Below, piece after piece: positions 44,123 to 56,442 of a stretch of 64,000 nucleotides of DNA; position 1 is the stretch's first letter; every line of letters starts with the position of its first letter. The notes below the pieces were generated by a model that saw nothing but the letters and a program-made list of their open reading frames with translations, was not told the origin of the DNA and ran no database searches. Source of the stretch: Hesseltinella vesiculosa (lineage: Eukaryota > Mucoromycota > Mucoromycetes > Mucorales > Cunninghamellaceae); the NCBI GenBank assembly GCA_002104935.1, contig MCGT01000007.1, positions 558,001 through 622,000 on the forward strand, read 5' to 3'. The position numbers and the translations under genes are program-made.

Positions 44123-47100
44123 TTACAACTTGAAGCGGATACGCTTGGGGTCGGGGTTCTTTTTGATACGTTTGAGAGCCCAGGAACGACCGAGGCCGAG
44201 GACGATGACACGTTCCCACACGGTGGTGGCAATCAAGTTGCCGACGATAAACAGCCATAGCTTCCAACGGAAAGATTTAGGCAACACGTTGTGACCAAGA
44301 GGCGAATTGTAAGGCTCAATGCCCCACCAAGGAGCCGGGTAGCCAAGGCTTTCCAAGACGTCGGCGGAGCCGCAATTGATGCGGTAGATACAGCTGTATG
44401 GGTTGGGATCAGCAAGCGTCAGGTAGCTGACATGGATGAAGAAACAGCACCAGATGAAAACAAGGAGATAGTTGCGGTACCAGGAGCGGCGGTGGACAGA
44501 GCCAAAGTTGACGAGGAAGCCGTTGTGGAAGAACTGGGCCATGATGACGAGCGACAGGATTTCGGCTTCGTAGTTATCACCAATGAGCCACCATTGGGCA
44601 GAGTTGACGGCAGAGCTATCGAATTGGTTGCAGATGAACCAGTCTTGCTGGAAGAGCCACACCACGCTGGTCACGATGAACCAAAAGTTGATGAAGATCA
44701 CGCCCAGACAAGAGGCAACGGTTTGGTAGCCGAGGGGCTTGGCAGTGGGACGCGAGTCAGCCAGTTTGAGGGCAGGCAGGGCTTGAGTGATGGCCAGGGT
44801 CATGCTAGTGGTTGTGCACCCGTCAATGGAGATCCAGACAGGCTGGGTACCAATGACGGTAAAGTAGAACATGATCAATTCCCAGAAAGCCATACATTCA
44901 CCGTAGAAAATCAGGAACTTGTAATTGGCAAAGCTGGTGGCCAAGGCTGAGCGACCTTGGCGCAGTAATTCAACAGCTTGTTTGATGGATCTGAGGTAAT
45001 AGAAAAAAGGGTTGTTGGCAAAAAGTCACGTCTTTTTTTCTTCTTCTTCTTCCCCAATTCCCAATCCTTTGGCATACGCTCATCTTCCTATTATTTACCT
45101 TTGGTTGGTGCTAAAGGGAGAGACAATGGAGGCTTCAGCTTCAGAGAGGGCAAGACCGACGTGAGCGGCACGGAGAGCACCACAGTCGTTGCCACCATCA
45201 CCGCACATGGCAGTGACACCTTTTTCCATATGCAATTGGACGCAGCTGACCTTATCATTGGGAGTCATGCGGGCAAAGACACGCGTGTGCAAAAGATACT
45301 TGCGGATCTGGTCTTGGGAGAGCAAAAAGTTGAAGGCTCGGCCGGTCAAGGCCAGTTCGACTTGTTTGTCATGATCGTCATGGCGGTCTTCCTGTAGCAC
45401 TTGGTCTACATCGGCAGTGGCGCCCGAGTCGACATCGGTCCATACCATTCGGCCAGCAACAACATCCCCAAGCAGGACCCGTTGATGCGACGCCACCATA
45501 CCGCTTTGGCGAGCGATAAAGATGCCGGTGAGAGCTGTGTCGCCAGTGATCATGACCACGCGGGTGTCGCCTTCTTTCAGTTCGGCAATGGCCTCGGCGG
45601 TGTCATGCTTGAGCATGTTACGGAACAGGATGAAACCATGGAAGCCGCAGCCATGTTCCATGTCATCACGCGACATGGCCTTGATGTTGGACATGGTGAT
45701 ATCAGTGCCAAGTTCGCCCAGGTCACGATGAGCAAGCGCAAGCACATAACAGCCTTCTTTGGCGTACTCGGCGGCGGTTTCATCATAGTCTGCAGGGATC
45801 GAGTCCGCAGTGCTAAGGTTCTTGATACGTTCGAACGAGCCCTTGAGGAAGACATGGACATGGTTGGTGGCAGTGTCGAGGACGGCGACCGACTGGGAAG
45901 CGCGAGCATGGACAAATTCGAAACGGCGGAGCACATGAGCGGGTTGGCCGGGGGTGTTGGGATCAACAGGAGGTGGGACGAGGGTATCCAAATAATCGGG
46001 TTGAGCAGGTGGGGAGAGGGTCCATTGCATGGCGCGGAACGATTCAATGTCGACGGGGTTACCGACAAATTGGCCCTTGACTTGGGTGACGGCATGACAG
46101 GTGGCAATGCCCATGGCCATGAGCGGGTCCATCAGCAATGGGTCTTCCTGGCGCTCGGAGCTCTGGGCTTGTTTGGCGCCAAAGAATTCGAGGCCTTCCT
46201 TGGTCAGGGTGCCAGTTTTATCAAAGCAGAAGATACGGACCTTGCCGGACAGGTTGATTCGGGGCAGGTCGATGCAGAGGATTTTCTTGGAGCGCAGGCG
46301 GGCGGCACAGACACTTTGGTTGATGGTGAAGGCGGCAGGCAACAAGGGCGAGAAGATTTCGGACAAGACAAAAATACCATAGTACCAGCTGGTGATGTTG
46401 CCGCGGCCCATGAGGTAGATGGACAGGGCAAAGGCAATCAGGCCCCAGATCAGTAGGATGCCGATCGCAACCTTGATGTGTTCGTTGAAGATGAAGCTGA
46501 CGGGGGATGGGAACAGGATCTTGTGAATGAGCGTGCCCTTTTCAGTAGCAATACCAGTGCGCAGGGCCAAGGCATAGGCGCGGTCGGGAATCTTTTCTTC
46601 CGATGGCTGGATCACATTCACTTGGGAGATAATGGTGCCGGCAAAGAGGGTGTTGGTTTTGCAGGTGGTGGTATCGTAGCTGTTGTCGTCCAAGGGGATG
46701 GCCACCTTGCGTACAGGCATGGCTTCGCCGGTCAGGGCCGATTCGTTGACGACGACTTCGCCATTGAGCAGGACAGCGTCACAGGGTACAGGCTCATCTT
46801 CACGTAGCTCAAACACATCACCAGGCACCAGGTCACTGCTGGCTACGTTTTCGATCCATTCGCCGTCACGGTAGATGTTGACCAAGGTGTGTTGCTCAGC
46901 CATGTCGCGGATGTGGTATTCACCGCGCAAGCGCAGGAAAACACGAATGAAGGCCGAGAATACAATGATCACCGTTTGGACAATACCCATCTTGAAATAG
47001 ATAAAGTAGCTATTAAAAAAAAAAGAACAGAACGCGTGAGGCAGGAGGTAGGATAGTGGTGCTTAAATCAAGATTAAAAAAGGGAGACATGATACTTACT

Positions 47101-48839
47101 ACCACACCCACATGCACATCATTTGATAGAGGTATAATAAAGAAGAGAATCTATAAAGAGAACAGTGAGATCGGTTTTTTTTTTTTTTTTTTTTTTTTTC
47201 AACGGTGAGGCTTACTCTTGGAGAATAGCACGGGGAATTCCGGGCACTTTGACATGGATCAAGTTGGGACCAAGCAATTCAAGACGTTGATGAGCATCTT
47301 CGGAAGAGATACCATTGGACCAAGCACGTAGTTGGCGATTGGTGGAGCCTAGGTCGAATTCATAAGGCTCAAAGCGGTTGTTTTGGGCATTGAAAATATA
47401 GCGCATGCACTGGTATTCAAAAAAGCGCACATTGTTGGTGGTTTTACGGATCTTGGTGGTTGTGACCAAAATATCCCATCTGAATGAAAAAAAAGGGGGA
47501 GTTAGTTCATGATTGTGGCACCCACCTGACTCTAGCAATAACAAAAAAAAAAGCTTACCCAAAGCGTTGCACGAGGATGGCCTCCCAGCGACGGAACAAA
47601 GCTAACCATTTTGCACCGTCGTCCAAGAAGATCTGAGGGTCCTGTTTGCGCTCGATTTGGATATGAGGGCATTGGTGCACATATGATTCGACACGGAAGT
47701 AATTGACCAAACGCTGCTGAGTGATCAGCAAGACAGCAAACCATGTACCGGAGATATGCCAGACCACACAGTAGATTTGAGACCTCAAGTCACCAGTCAA
47801 AAACAAGCCCGTCTGCACACTGGTCAGAGTCCCGTCTAAAAAAAAATATAGTCAGAGAGGCGTGAGTAAATGAATAAAGGCCAAAGAAAGGCTGGTAAAG
47901 ACTTACAGTTGTCACTGACAATACAGCTCAAAAAGACAATGAACAGCACAGTGGTGAGGATAACGGTGCCCAAGGAAAAGTAGCCAAAAATGTCGTTTTT
48001 GAAGCCACGGATACGGAGGCGTTCAAAGTCCTTGAGAGAAGAAGTCATGCTGGAGGCATCACTGACAGACGCATCGGCGGGTTTCTTTTCGGCAAGGTCG
48101 ATTTTTTCGCTGGAGGGATCCAAAGCAGCCTTGTCGGCCTTGTTGACGCCGGCAGGAGTGGCAGCAATCTCACGGTGGAATTTATGTTCACGAGTGGTTT
48201 TGTACAAATGCCATAGGAGGAGGACAGCGGCTTGGAAGCAGGAGTAGGACCAGACGAAGATCCACATAGGTTCACGCCACGTGAAATAGGGGTTGACGAC
48301 GGGACAAGTGACCCAGACAAAGGGCGAAGAGTAAACAGGATAGGCAGAGGAGCTGGAGACATTGATAGCAGCAGCACATGAGTTGCTGATCTGGTTGGGG
48401 TCTCGAGGATTGAAATAGGTGATGTTGACTTGTTGACCAGCAGCACAAGGGACATAGTTGGTGGGCAAGGTGGGATCGCCACAGTTACAAATGTTGGTAA
48501 TGCCTTCACAGGATGTAGCACATGTGCCGTCGAGACAGTATTGCTGGCCCACAGGGCAGGTAGGTGATAGAGAGGGAGGACACAAGTTATAGTTGGTCAC
48601 ACATAGTGAAGGACAGGCTTGATTATAAGCAGGTAGCAAAGGACAAGTCTTGCCGCTTAGATCCACCGTATTGGCTAAAACAGGAGAAAAGCAGTTTTTA
48701 AGATCTAATCTACAAAGGCAGTAACGTTGTTAAACAAACAACAGCACTTACGGATTTCAAAAATAGGCAGAGCCTGCGTCCATTGAACAAACAACAGTGC
48801 AAGCAGGGTACTGAATGTCAGTCCAGCCTTCATATTCAT
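44123..48839 (-). CDS. P5-type (P5B-like, ATP13A2/Ypk9) transport ATPase with Cys-rich N-terminus
   Basis: Exons 48839-48752, 48674-47907, 47835-47559, 47479-47216, 47150-47100, 47009-45099 and 44990-44123 give 1408 aa. A signal peptide (LLALLFVQWTQALP) is followed by an extracytoplasmic Cys-rich region (about 11 Cys in residues 33-110), then a TM helix and the ATPase core. Motifs: LVPGDVFEL and ESALTGEAMPV (A domain), FDKTGTLTKEG with the phosphorylated Asp near 743, MITGD and GDGGNDCGAL, then about six C-terminal TM helices. The M4 motif, PPALP or PPELP in P5 ATPases, reads SPLLP. P5B pumps move polyamines or cations at endolysosomes; the substrate here is unknown. The C-terminus KRIRFKL is basic. 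Confidence 0.85.
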
Positions 48840-49647
48840 CACAAACGGTAGAAATAACAAAGAGGAGGAATGTTGATTTCTAAAGCGAGTGAGCGAGAAT
48901 CTAATGGGGTATTGGGATCACTTGACAAAAAGGAGAAAAAGGGATAAAAAAGGGCCTGCAATTTTTTTTTTTTTTTTTCTTATTTGAAACATTTAAACTC
49001 CGTGTTTTATTGATGATGACGGCTGAGGAATGATGACACTGTTAGCCTAGGCTTTTCAATGTCCTAGGCCATGTTAAGCTTTTTAGAATGGGCAGAACCA
49101 GGTTGGTTTTTGGAAGGTGCTACTAGATGAATCCCTCGTTGCACCAAATCATCATCTTGAAGAAATAAAAAAAGGTTTCTTGTCGTTTCATTTGATTGGG
49201 CAGAGGCCATTGATGGGGATCATCACTGTTTTCTTTGTCGGTGATTCAAAAAAAACCTTAAGTTGGGCAATGAATTGCAATCACGAGATCTCGAATTGAC
49301 ATCTGGTCATGACCTCACTTGCTCTTTTCTACCTTTTTCAGCCGTCGCCTTTGCTCAATCACATGCAAACACACCCGGCAACTCAATAGCAAACAAACCC
49401 TTTTCTTTTTAGCATGGGTGCAGGTAAAAGAGAAGAAAAAAAAAAAAAAAAGCTTTTTCGCTCCCGCAAAAAAAAGTTCTCGAAAAAAAAAAAATGGAAA
49501 AACTAGGCAACAAATGAAAACAGCTCAAAAAACTTTAATTTAACCGCAATCACCGCGCACTTTTTGGCAAGAGATGCTAAGAGGAATGTCATCCAATATT
49601 TAAAGGAACCAGAGTTCAGGATTTTATGTACAGCATTGGGAAATAAG
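48840..49647. other. Intergenic region between P5 ATPase and YME1
   Basis: About 0.8 kb. It contains a T run at about 48961-48979 upstream of the P5 ATPase start and A runs near 49438-49450 and 49485-49496. No ORF above 80 aa looks coding. Confidence 0.45.
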
Positions 49648-52015
49648 CTACCTTGAGATAGGGTGGCCAGCCATGATGTCCACAATCTCGTCCTTGGAGA
49701 GCGTCTCAAATTCAATGAGAGCATTGGCCAAGCGGTCGAGCTCTTCTCGATGAGACTGGAGGATTTGTTTAGCACGGGCCTCACCGCCTTGCACCAGGTC
49801 CTTGATTTCGTTTTCTAGCAGGCGTTTGGTCTCAGTACTGAGTTGGAGCAGATCGTCGTCGTCGACACTCACAGGACCAGCACGGTCACTCATACCATAG
49901 TGGCGTACCATTCGCTTGGCGATGTCGGTGGCCTTGACGATGTCGCTGTGTGCGCCGCTGGTGATGTTTTCCTTGCCAAAGACCATTTCCTCGGCCACTC
50001 TTCCACCCATGCATACATCGATTTGAGCCAAGAACTCCTTTCTTGAAAAGGAGTACTGAAATGCAAGGAAAAAAAAAAAAAAAAGAAAAGAGGCAGGTCA
50101 ATGACATGTTTGATAGAGGTCCAAACCATACCTTGTCCATTTCAGGTAATTGGACGGTGACGCCGAGGGCGGAACCGCGAGGGATGATAGTGCATTTCAA
50201 TAAAGGCATGGCCCCGTCGGTAAAGTAGGCCACCAGGGTATGACCACCTTCGTGGTAGGCTGTGAGGCGTTTGCTTTCGTCGCTAATGACGGCACTTTTC
50301 CGTTCGGCGCCCATGATGATCTTGTCCTTTGCCGCTTCCAGATGTTGTAGGGTGACTTGTTTGGCACCATCGCGGCTGGCCTGGATGGCGGCCTGATTGA
50401 CGAGATTGGCGATCTCAGCACCGCTGAGACCGGGGGTGCCGCGGGCAATGACGGCGACATCGACGGTTGGATCCAAAGCGACCGACTTGAGATGCTGTTC
50501 CAAGATCTGTTTGCGGCCGCGTACGTCGGGCAGGGGCACGTGGATGGTGCGGTCAAAGCGACCGGGGCGGACAAGCGCTTTGTCGAGCAGTTCAGGGAAG
50601 TTGGTGGCAGCGATGAAGATGACGCCTTCGGTCTGGGAGAAGCCATCGAGATCGACAAGAAGCTGATTAAGTGTTTGCTTCATGTAGGACGAGTCTTTGG
50701 GATTGCGTTTGGCGCCGATGGCATCCAGTTCGTCGATAAACACAATGCTGGGCGATTTTTGGCGGGCGGCGGCAAATAGGTCGCGGATGCGTTTGGCGCC
50801 CACGCCTACATACATTTCGTCGAACTCGCTGCCGGACATGAAAAAGAAGGGCACTTGGGCTTCGCCAGCAACCGCTCGAGCCAGCAAGGTCTTGCCTGTG
50901 CCAGGGGGGCCGGTCAGCAGCACACCTTTGGGTAGATGGCCGCCCAACTCTGTATATCGATGAGGATTCTTGAGAAACTGTACCAATTCTTCCAGCTCTT
51001 CCTTGGCCTCGTCGCATCCTTGCACGTCATCAAACGTGACCGGTTGTTGGTTGGACGGCTCGTATTCGGGAGGGGATGTTGATGTGGTTTTCAGCAGGCC
51101 AGAGTTTTCCATGGCCAAGGACAAGATCGTCAGCAAGCAAAAGGTATACACAAATGCTGCCCCAAGCCATTGCACTGCTCTCCATAGCATCAATCCTCGA
51201 GCTATGTAAAAGGGGTATCAGAGGAAACCAAGGTATTTTGTGTGTGTGCACTTGCTTTCTTCCACCACCACATAGACCGGTTCGGCTTTGGCTGCCGATG
51301 ATAATTCTTGTGCGGATTTTCCTAAAGAATGGAGGGGGAGGAGGGTCAATCAACGAGAGCAAGGGCGAATTTGACTTGCCTTGCCAATGTTTCAATAGTT
51401 CTGGCATGACCCTGCTTTCTTGTCCAGCTTCTACCAAGGCTGCTACATAATGTCGATAGCTCTCTGTATCCCGCACACAGTTGCTATTTTCAAATCGTCG
51501 AATGACGTCTTTGGGGCGGCGTGCGAGTCGCAGTTCCTGGTGAAAAAAAAAAATGACGTGAGGTTTAAATAGTCCTGGCAGGAACACAGTCCCTACTTTG
51601 TACAAAAGAGCCTGTAGCTGAGCATCATTAGGATGAGCATTAGCATCGTTTTCCAATTTTGACAAGTATTGCCAGTTCCTTGGTGGAGACCGTAGACTGG
51701 CCATGTGTCTTTGAGGATATCTCTGGTTTCCCGCCAAAAAAAAAAAAAAAAAAGATTCAGCTGAGTGGTTTGTCAATAGGAACAGGTCTTACCAAAATGG
51801 GTTTTGGTGATTGGAATGGATTAGGTTTTGGCCATAATAGATGGATAGACATTGACCTTGACAGCAAGATATGCTATGATATAATGAAAAAAAAAGGGTT
51901 CTGAAAGGTAAGAGTCGGGAACGAAAAGAACAGTATGAAGACACGGCGGTCAGGCAACACATGGCGCAGGCAACTGCAGGTTTACCTTGATGCGATCCCG
52001 ACCAAGATGATTCAT
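49648..52015 (-). CDS. YME1: Mitochondrial i-AAA protease Yme1 (FtsH family)
   Basis: Inner-membrane ATP-dependent metalloprotease facing the intermembrane space. Exons 52015-51986, 51873-51793, 51722-51597, 51536-51380, 51321-51256, 51201-50132 and 50055-49648 give 645 aa. The N-terminus is basic and amphipathic (presequence), followed by a helical N-domain and one TM helix (about 160-180). The AAA module has Walker A GPPGTGKT (about 255), Walker [12 protein letters not shown] and the second-region [20 protein letters not shown]. The Zn protease motif is HEGGH (about 471), with the later ligand region VAEEMVFG. Introns 4 and 5 both appear to be GC-AG (GCAAGT donors), flanking a 66-nt exon; GT alternatives break the frame. 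Family is certain; exons 1-2 are the least certain part. Confidence 0.9.
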
Positions 52016-52205
52016 GATGAATGCAAAGTTAATGGATGAAAAAGAAAAGAAAGGGAGGGGATTTTAATAATGAAACAAGAGTGAAAACAAGACAATAACA
52101 AATAGAAAAAAAGTAGTGGGAAAAAAATGCAAGAGTTGCGGGGTTTTATTCTTTTGACGGTTGCGTCGTTCGCATGAATCAAGAACGACCGAGGCCCCTA
52201 TGTTT

Positions 52206-54837
52206 TCAGGATGATGAAGGTGGTTTAAGTTCTTGTTCTAAAAGTTCAGAGCTGGCCAATTGTGCTTGTAATCGGTAGTAAGCAGATTTATTAGCCATCA
52301 ATTGTTCATGGGTGCCTGATTGAAAAAAAAAAAAAAAAGTCAACATCATGCGAATCAAGCCAACCAAATTACCTTTTTCCAAAATATTCCCAGGCACACG
52401 TCCCATCACAAAGATTGTATCTATGTAGAAAAAGGAATCATAAATCAGTCCACTGTCAACAAGGGGGAGAAAAAACAAATGAGAGAAGCCTTACCCGAGG
52501 ATTGAATCGTAGACAGGCGATGGGCGATCGCAAGCACGGTGCATCCCTGCATGGATTCATTCATGGCTTCCTTTACAAGTTGCTCGGAATGTGCTATAAA
52601 TAAATAAAAAGTCAGCAAAGCGATCTTCTCCTTTTCCCATTTCCAGCGACTAACAATCTAAAGCGGACGTGGCTTCGTCGAGCATCAAAATCTACACCAT
52701 CCAAAAAAAGAGATGAGTGATCATCGCTTTTTTTTTTTTTTTTTTTTTTACTTTTGGCTTTTTCAGAATGACACGGGCAATGGCAATACGTTGGCGTTGG
52801 CCACCAGAGACCATGAGGCCACGTTCACCGACCGTGGTATCATACTTGTCGGGGAGATCCATGATGGTTTCGTGAATGCGGGCACGACGGGCAGCATCAA
52901 TGACTTCATCCTTGGTGGCGGTGACACGGCCATAGTGGATGTTGTAGTAAATGGTGTCATTGAACAGGGTGGTATCCTGGGGCACAACGCCCATCTGGCG
53001 GCGTAGGCTGTCCATGGTGACATGTTTGATATTCTGGCCATCCACGTAGATGTTGCCTGATTGGGGTTCGTAAAAGCGGAACAGGAGGCGCAAGAGGGTG
53101 GACTTGCCACAGCCTGAGTGGCCCACAAAGGCGGCCTTGGAGCCGGCGGGGATTGTGAAGCTGACGTTGTTGAGGATCGGCTGGGTAGGGTGGTAGCCAA
53201 AGGTGACGTTTTCGAAGCGGATCTCGCCACCTTTGTAAACAAAGTCCTTGGCGTCTGGGGCGTCCATCACAAGGGGCTGGCGGTTGTTGAGCGAGAACAG
53301 GGTATCCATATCAATCAATGACTGGCGGAGTTCTCGGTACACGGAGCCGAGGAAATTGAGGGGCATCGAGAGTTGGAACACGAGTTGGTTGACCATCACG
53401 ACATCCCCAACGGTCATGGTGCCATTCAGCACGCCATTGGCAGACAACAGCATCATGGCGGTCAGGGCAGAGCTGAAAATGGCGTTTTGGCCAGCGTTCA
53501 GAGCCGCCAGACTGGTGGCGACCTTGAGCGACGCCTTTTCGTATTTCTGTAGAGGCTTGTCGTACTGGGCAACTTCAAAGGCTTCGTTGTTGAAGTACTA
53601 GCAAAAAAGTATCCGTCAGCACACATGCCATTTTTTTTTTCTTGGGTCTACCTTGACAGCTTCAAAATTAATCAAAGAGTCCACCGCTTTGGAGGCTGCC
53701 TCGTTATCGGCAGCATTGGCCTGTTTCCGGAACTTGGTTCTACAAATGAGAACAGATGAGCCGGTGTGATCTAAATGACTGTTCGTAGCCTACCTCCAAG
53801 CAGTAGTGGTGACGGTGAAAGCAGTATAAGCAACAATGGTGGCAAAGGTGACAGCAGCATAACGAGCACCAAAGTTGTAGGCCAAGATCCCACACACCAT
53901 GGAGATTTCCAAGGCTGTAGGCAACACATGGAACACCATTGAGCTGACGATGAAGCTGATCCCTCTATCGAAGAACAAGAAAAAGAGGGTGAGTCTGTGG
54001 TTGTGAGGTGTCGTTTTTTACTTTGTGCCTCGGTCGATGGCGCGGTTCAGCCCACCGGTTTGCCTTGACAAGTGAAAGTTCATTTCCAATTTGTGAAGAT
54101 GGGAAAACACAGAGAGGGAGACGCGACGGATGGCTTTTTGAGCCACGTTGGCAAACACAGCGTTTCGGAGCTCTTGGAACGCACTGGCACCCAAACGAGC
54201 AAGGCCGTCTAATGAAAATTGAAAAAAGTGGGTGATTCCTCTTTGCCTGCCGTTTTCTTCACTTACACCCAATGATGCTCAGACCACACACAGCCCACAG
54301 CGTTCCGTTTTCGGGGAGAGTGGCATTCAAGGAATCAATGACGTCTTTGAAAAAAAATGGGACTTGGACATTCAACAGCTGCATGAGAAAGAAAGGAGGA
54401 TCGTCAGTAGAAAGGCCTGATGAGCTTTGGATGAAGGATCCAAGAAAAGGATGGGTTACCTTGCCTCCAACCAGCAAGGACAAGGCCACCACCACACGGG
54501 TCTTGACGCCGATATCATTCTTTGGCCAGATAAACTTGAGCATTTGACGAATGATAGCCCAGTCGTTTTCGTTGCGTTCCTTGTTTGTTTCTTTGGTGAC
54601 AGCATTCATGGCGGCATCCGGTAGCTTTGCATTGGCAGGTTGTTTGGGAGGCGGATGTTTGGATGAGTAAAAGGCTTGCTTGTTGCATTGGGTGAGGGAG
54701 AACGGAGGCCGTCGCTGAGGGTTGACCAAAGAAGATCGATAAGCTGACAATAGAGATTGTTGTCGAGATAGTAATGATGGATGTTTTGCCAAAGGATGAC
54801 GGCAACGTGCCAGTGACGTTGCCAGTCTTGGTATCAT
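52206..54837 (-). CDS. ATM1: Mitochondrial ABC transporter Atm1/ABCB7
   Basis: Inner-membrane half-transporter that exports a glutathione-linked sulfur/iron species needed for cytosolic Fe-S assembly. Exons 54837-54460, 54378-54267, 54208-54022, 53964-53794, 53739-53652, 53597-52752, 52691-52655, 52593-52495, 52420-52373 and 52315-52206 give 691 aa. The presequence is Arg/Ser-rich. The TM domain begins about 110 and includes [13 protein letters not shown] and the family signature region [35 protein letters not shown]. The nucleotide-binding domain has Walker A GHSGCGKS (about 475), Q-loop PQDTTLF, signature VSGGQRQR, Walker [12 protein letters not shown] and the H-loop AHRLST. It lies head-to-tail with YME1, 190 bp apart. 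Confidence 0.94.
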
Positions 54838-55902
54838 TGTTCTTGGTAAAGAAAAAAAAAATTGTTTGGGCAGAAGCAAAGACGGGGTGCGTTTTTCGGG
54901 CGGCCCCTGAATATTTTACCCGGTGCGACGGTGGGGGGAGGGGGGCAAAAAACGAGGCGGTGGCATTCACGTTTCATTGTCCCTTGCCGAGTGCATTCTT
55001 TCTTTTTTTTTCAGAGGATGCTCTTTTCAGGGTAAGGATGTTTTCAGAGATCCAGAGAGCCGGACAAAGACAGTCAAAATAGCATTCAAACAATGCATGC
55101 ACCTGTCAGGAAAAGCAGGAAAAGAAGAAGCATGCAAGCCCGGAGCGGACCAGGTTTTTTATAAATTTGTTCTTCGTTTCTGATCGGAAACACGGGTTCC
55201 CTAATTGAGAACAATGGAAAAACGTGGATGAGTGGATCTGTTGAAAAATGAGACTGGCACATTCTTTCTGGGCCCTGAAAAGATATTTTGCACAGCAATC
55301 AGATCAACGAGGGTAACACAAAGGTGGATAAACGATTCTCTTCCAAAAAAGCGCCCATGACAAAAAAGGGAACTCCCTTTTGATCGGTGATGAGCTTTGG
55401 TGTGTGCCGCTTCACCATTTTACCGGAGATGCGATAGGACAAAAAAAACAATAAAGGTACGTGTTTGGAACATGCTGCTGGTTTCTAGAGAGACATGGTC
55501 GGTCATGTTCACTGAAAAAAGAATGAATCTGCATTTTGCATACATGCTTACAAGGTCGTTTGTCAGAGCGGCAAAACATTTCTCACCTGTGCCCTGGTTG
55601 CACAGGGATGAAAGATTTATCGGGCGTCATCCCTTAAATAAAAAACCGAACGTTGGGCAGCCACTAATCTATTATCCGTTGAATCACCAAACTTGGTTTA
55701 TTGTTCTTTTGGGCAGCTCGCAGGAAAAAAAATTATATAAAAGCATTGACCCTTTTTGAACCCGACGTCATTTTTTTCATTCTACTTTTTCCTTCCTCTA
55801 GGTTTTTCTCTCTCTCTGCTCTTTCCATCCCACTCGTTTTGAACCCCCTCTTCTTTGGAAGATCAAGTAAAACTGAAGTGTCTAATCATTTACCAAAGGC
55901 GT
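54838..55902. other. Intergenic region ATM1 / coiled-coil gene
   Basis: About 1 kb shared upstream region of two divergent genes. Apart from the TATA element listed separately, I see only short ORFs without coherent sequence. Confidence 0.45.
55734..55743 (+). promoter_or_regulatory. TATA box (TATATAAAAG)
   Basis: A consensus TATA element followed by a CT-rich stretch (about 55785-55850), with no ATG until 55903. This is a classic core-promoter layout for the coiled-coil gene and the clearest TATA box in the window. Confidence 0.65.
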
Positions 55903-56271
55903 ATGAAGCCTGTATCTGATGAACAAAGCTCACCAGGAAAAATTGTTCGACAAATCGAAGGCCTAGAAGCTGATCTGGGCTATTTGAAGTCCGACTGTGC
56001 TTCACTGGATGCCTATCTGAAATCTCAACAATCTTTTTTTTATGCCCGTCCTATGACTACAGAAGATCAATTAGAAAAGGTCCATTCTGAATTAACTATT
56101 GCTCATGATGATCTATGCGTACAAGTCCGCCAACTAATAAGGAACGTATCTAAATTGGAAAAAGCCATTCATACCCTGAATGTCGATGTCCCCAAATCCT
56201 CTTCCTCTCGAAAATTCCTTAAAAAATCAAAATCAAAAAAGAAAATGCTAATAAAAAAAGGTAAAAAATGA
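55903..56271 (+). CDS. Small coiled-coil protein with lysine-rich tail (unrecognised)
   Basis: A single ORF of 122 aa from the first ATG after a TATA box and CT-rich leader. Heptad-like helical sequence spans about 10-95 (IVRQIEGLEADLGYLKSDCASLDAYL and later VRQLIRNVSKLEKAIHTL). It ends in a strongly basic tail (KKSKSKKKMLIKKGKK). The layout resembles small complex subunits such as BLOC-1 or kinetochore components, but I recognise no family. It converges with the MFS gene. Confidence 0.6.
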   Translation: MKPVSDEQSSPGKIVRQIEGLEADLGYLKSDCASLDAYLKSQQSFFYARPMTTEDQLEKVHSELTIAHDDLCVQVRQLIRNVSKLEKAIHTLNVDVPKSSSSRKFLKKSKSKKKMLIKKGKK

Positions 56272-56442
56272 CAGATGGCAAAAAAAGGACCTGGTTGGCC
56301 GAATTTGGAAATCCGTCGTACTTTGAACTGGACGAGCCACACCAAAAAAAAAAAAATCCATGGACGGAGCCATCCTCAAAAAAGGCAACCTGGCCCTCCC
56401 ACACGCTATCTGACACAATCTTTATGAAGTCATGACAAATCT

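Noticed and set aside
45401..46456. 351-aa plus-strand ORF
   Set aside because: Antisense shadow of the P5 ATPase catalytic exon.
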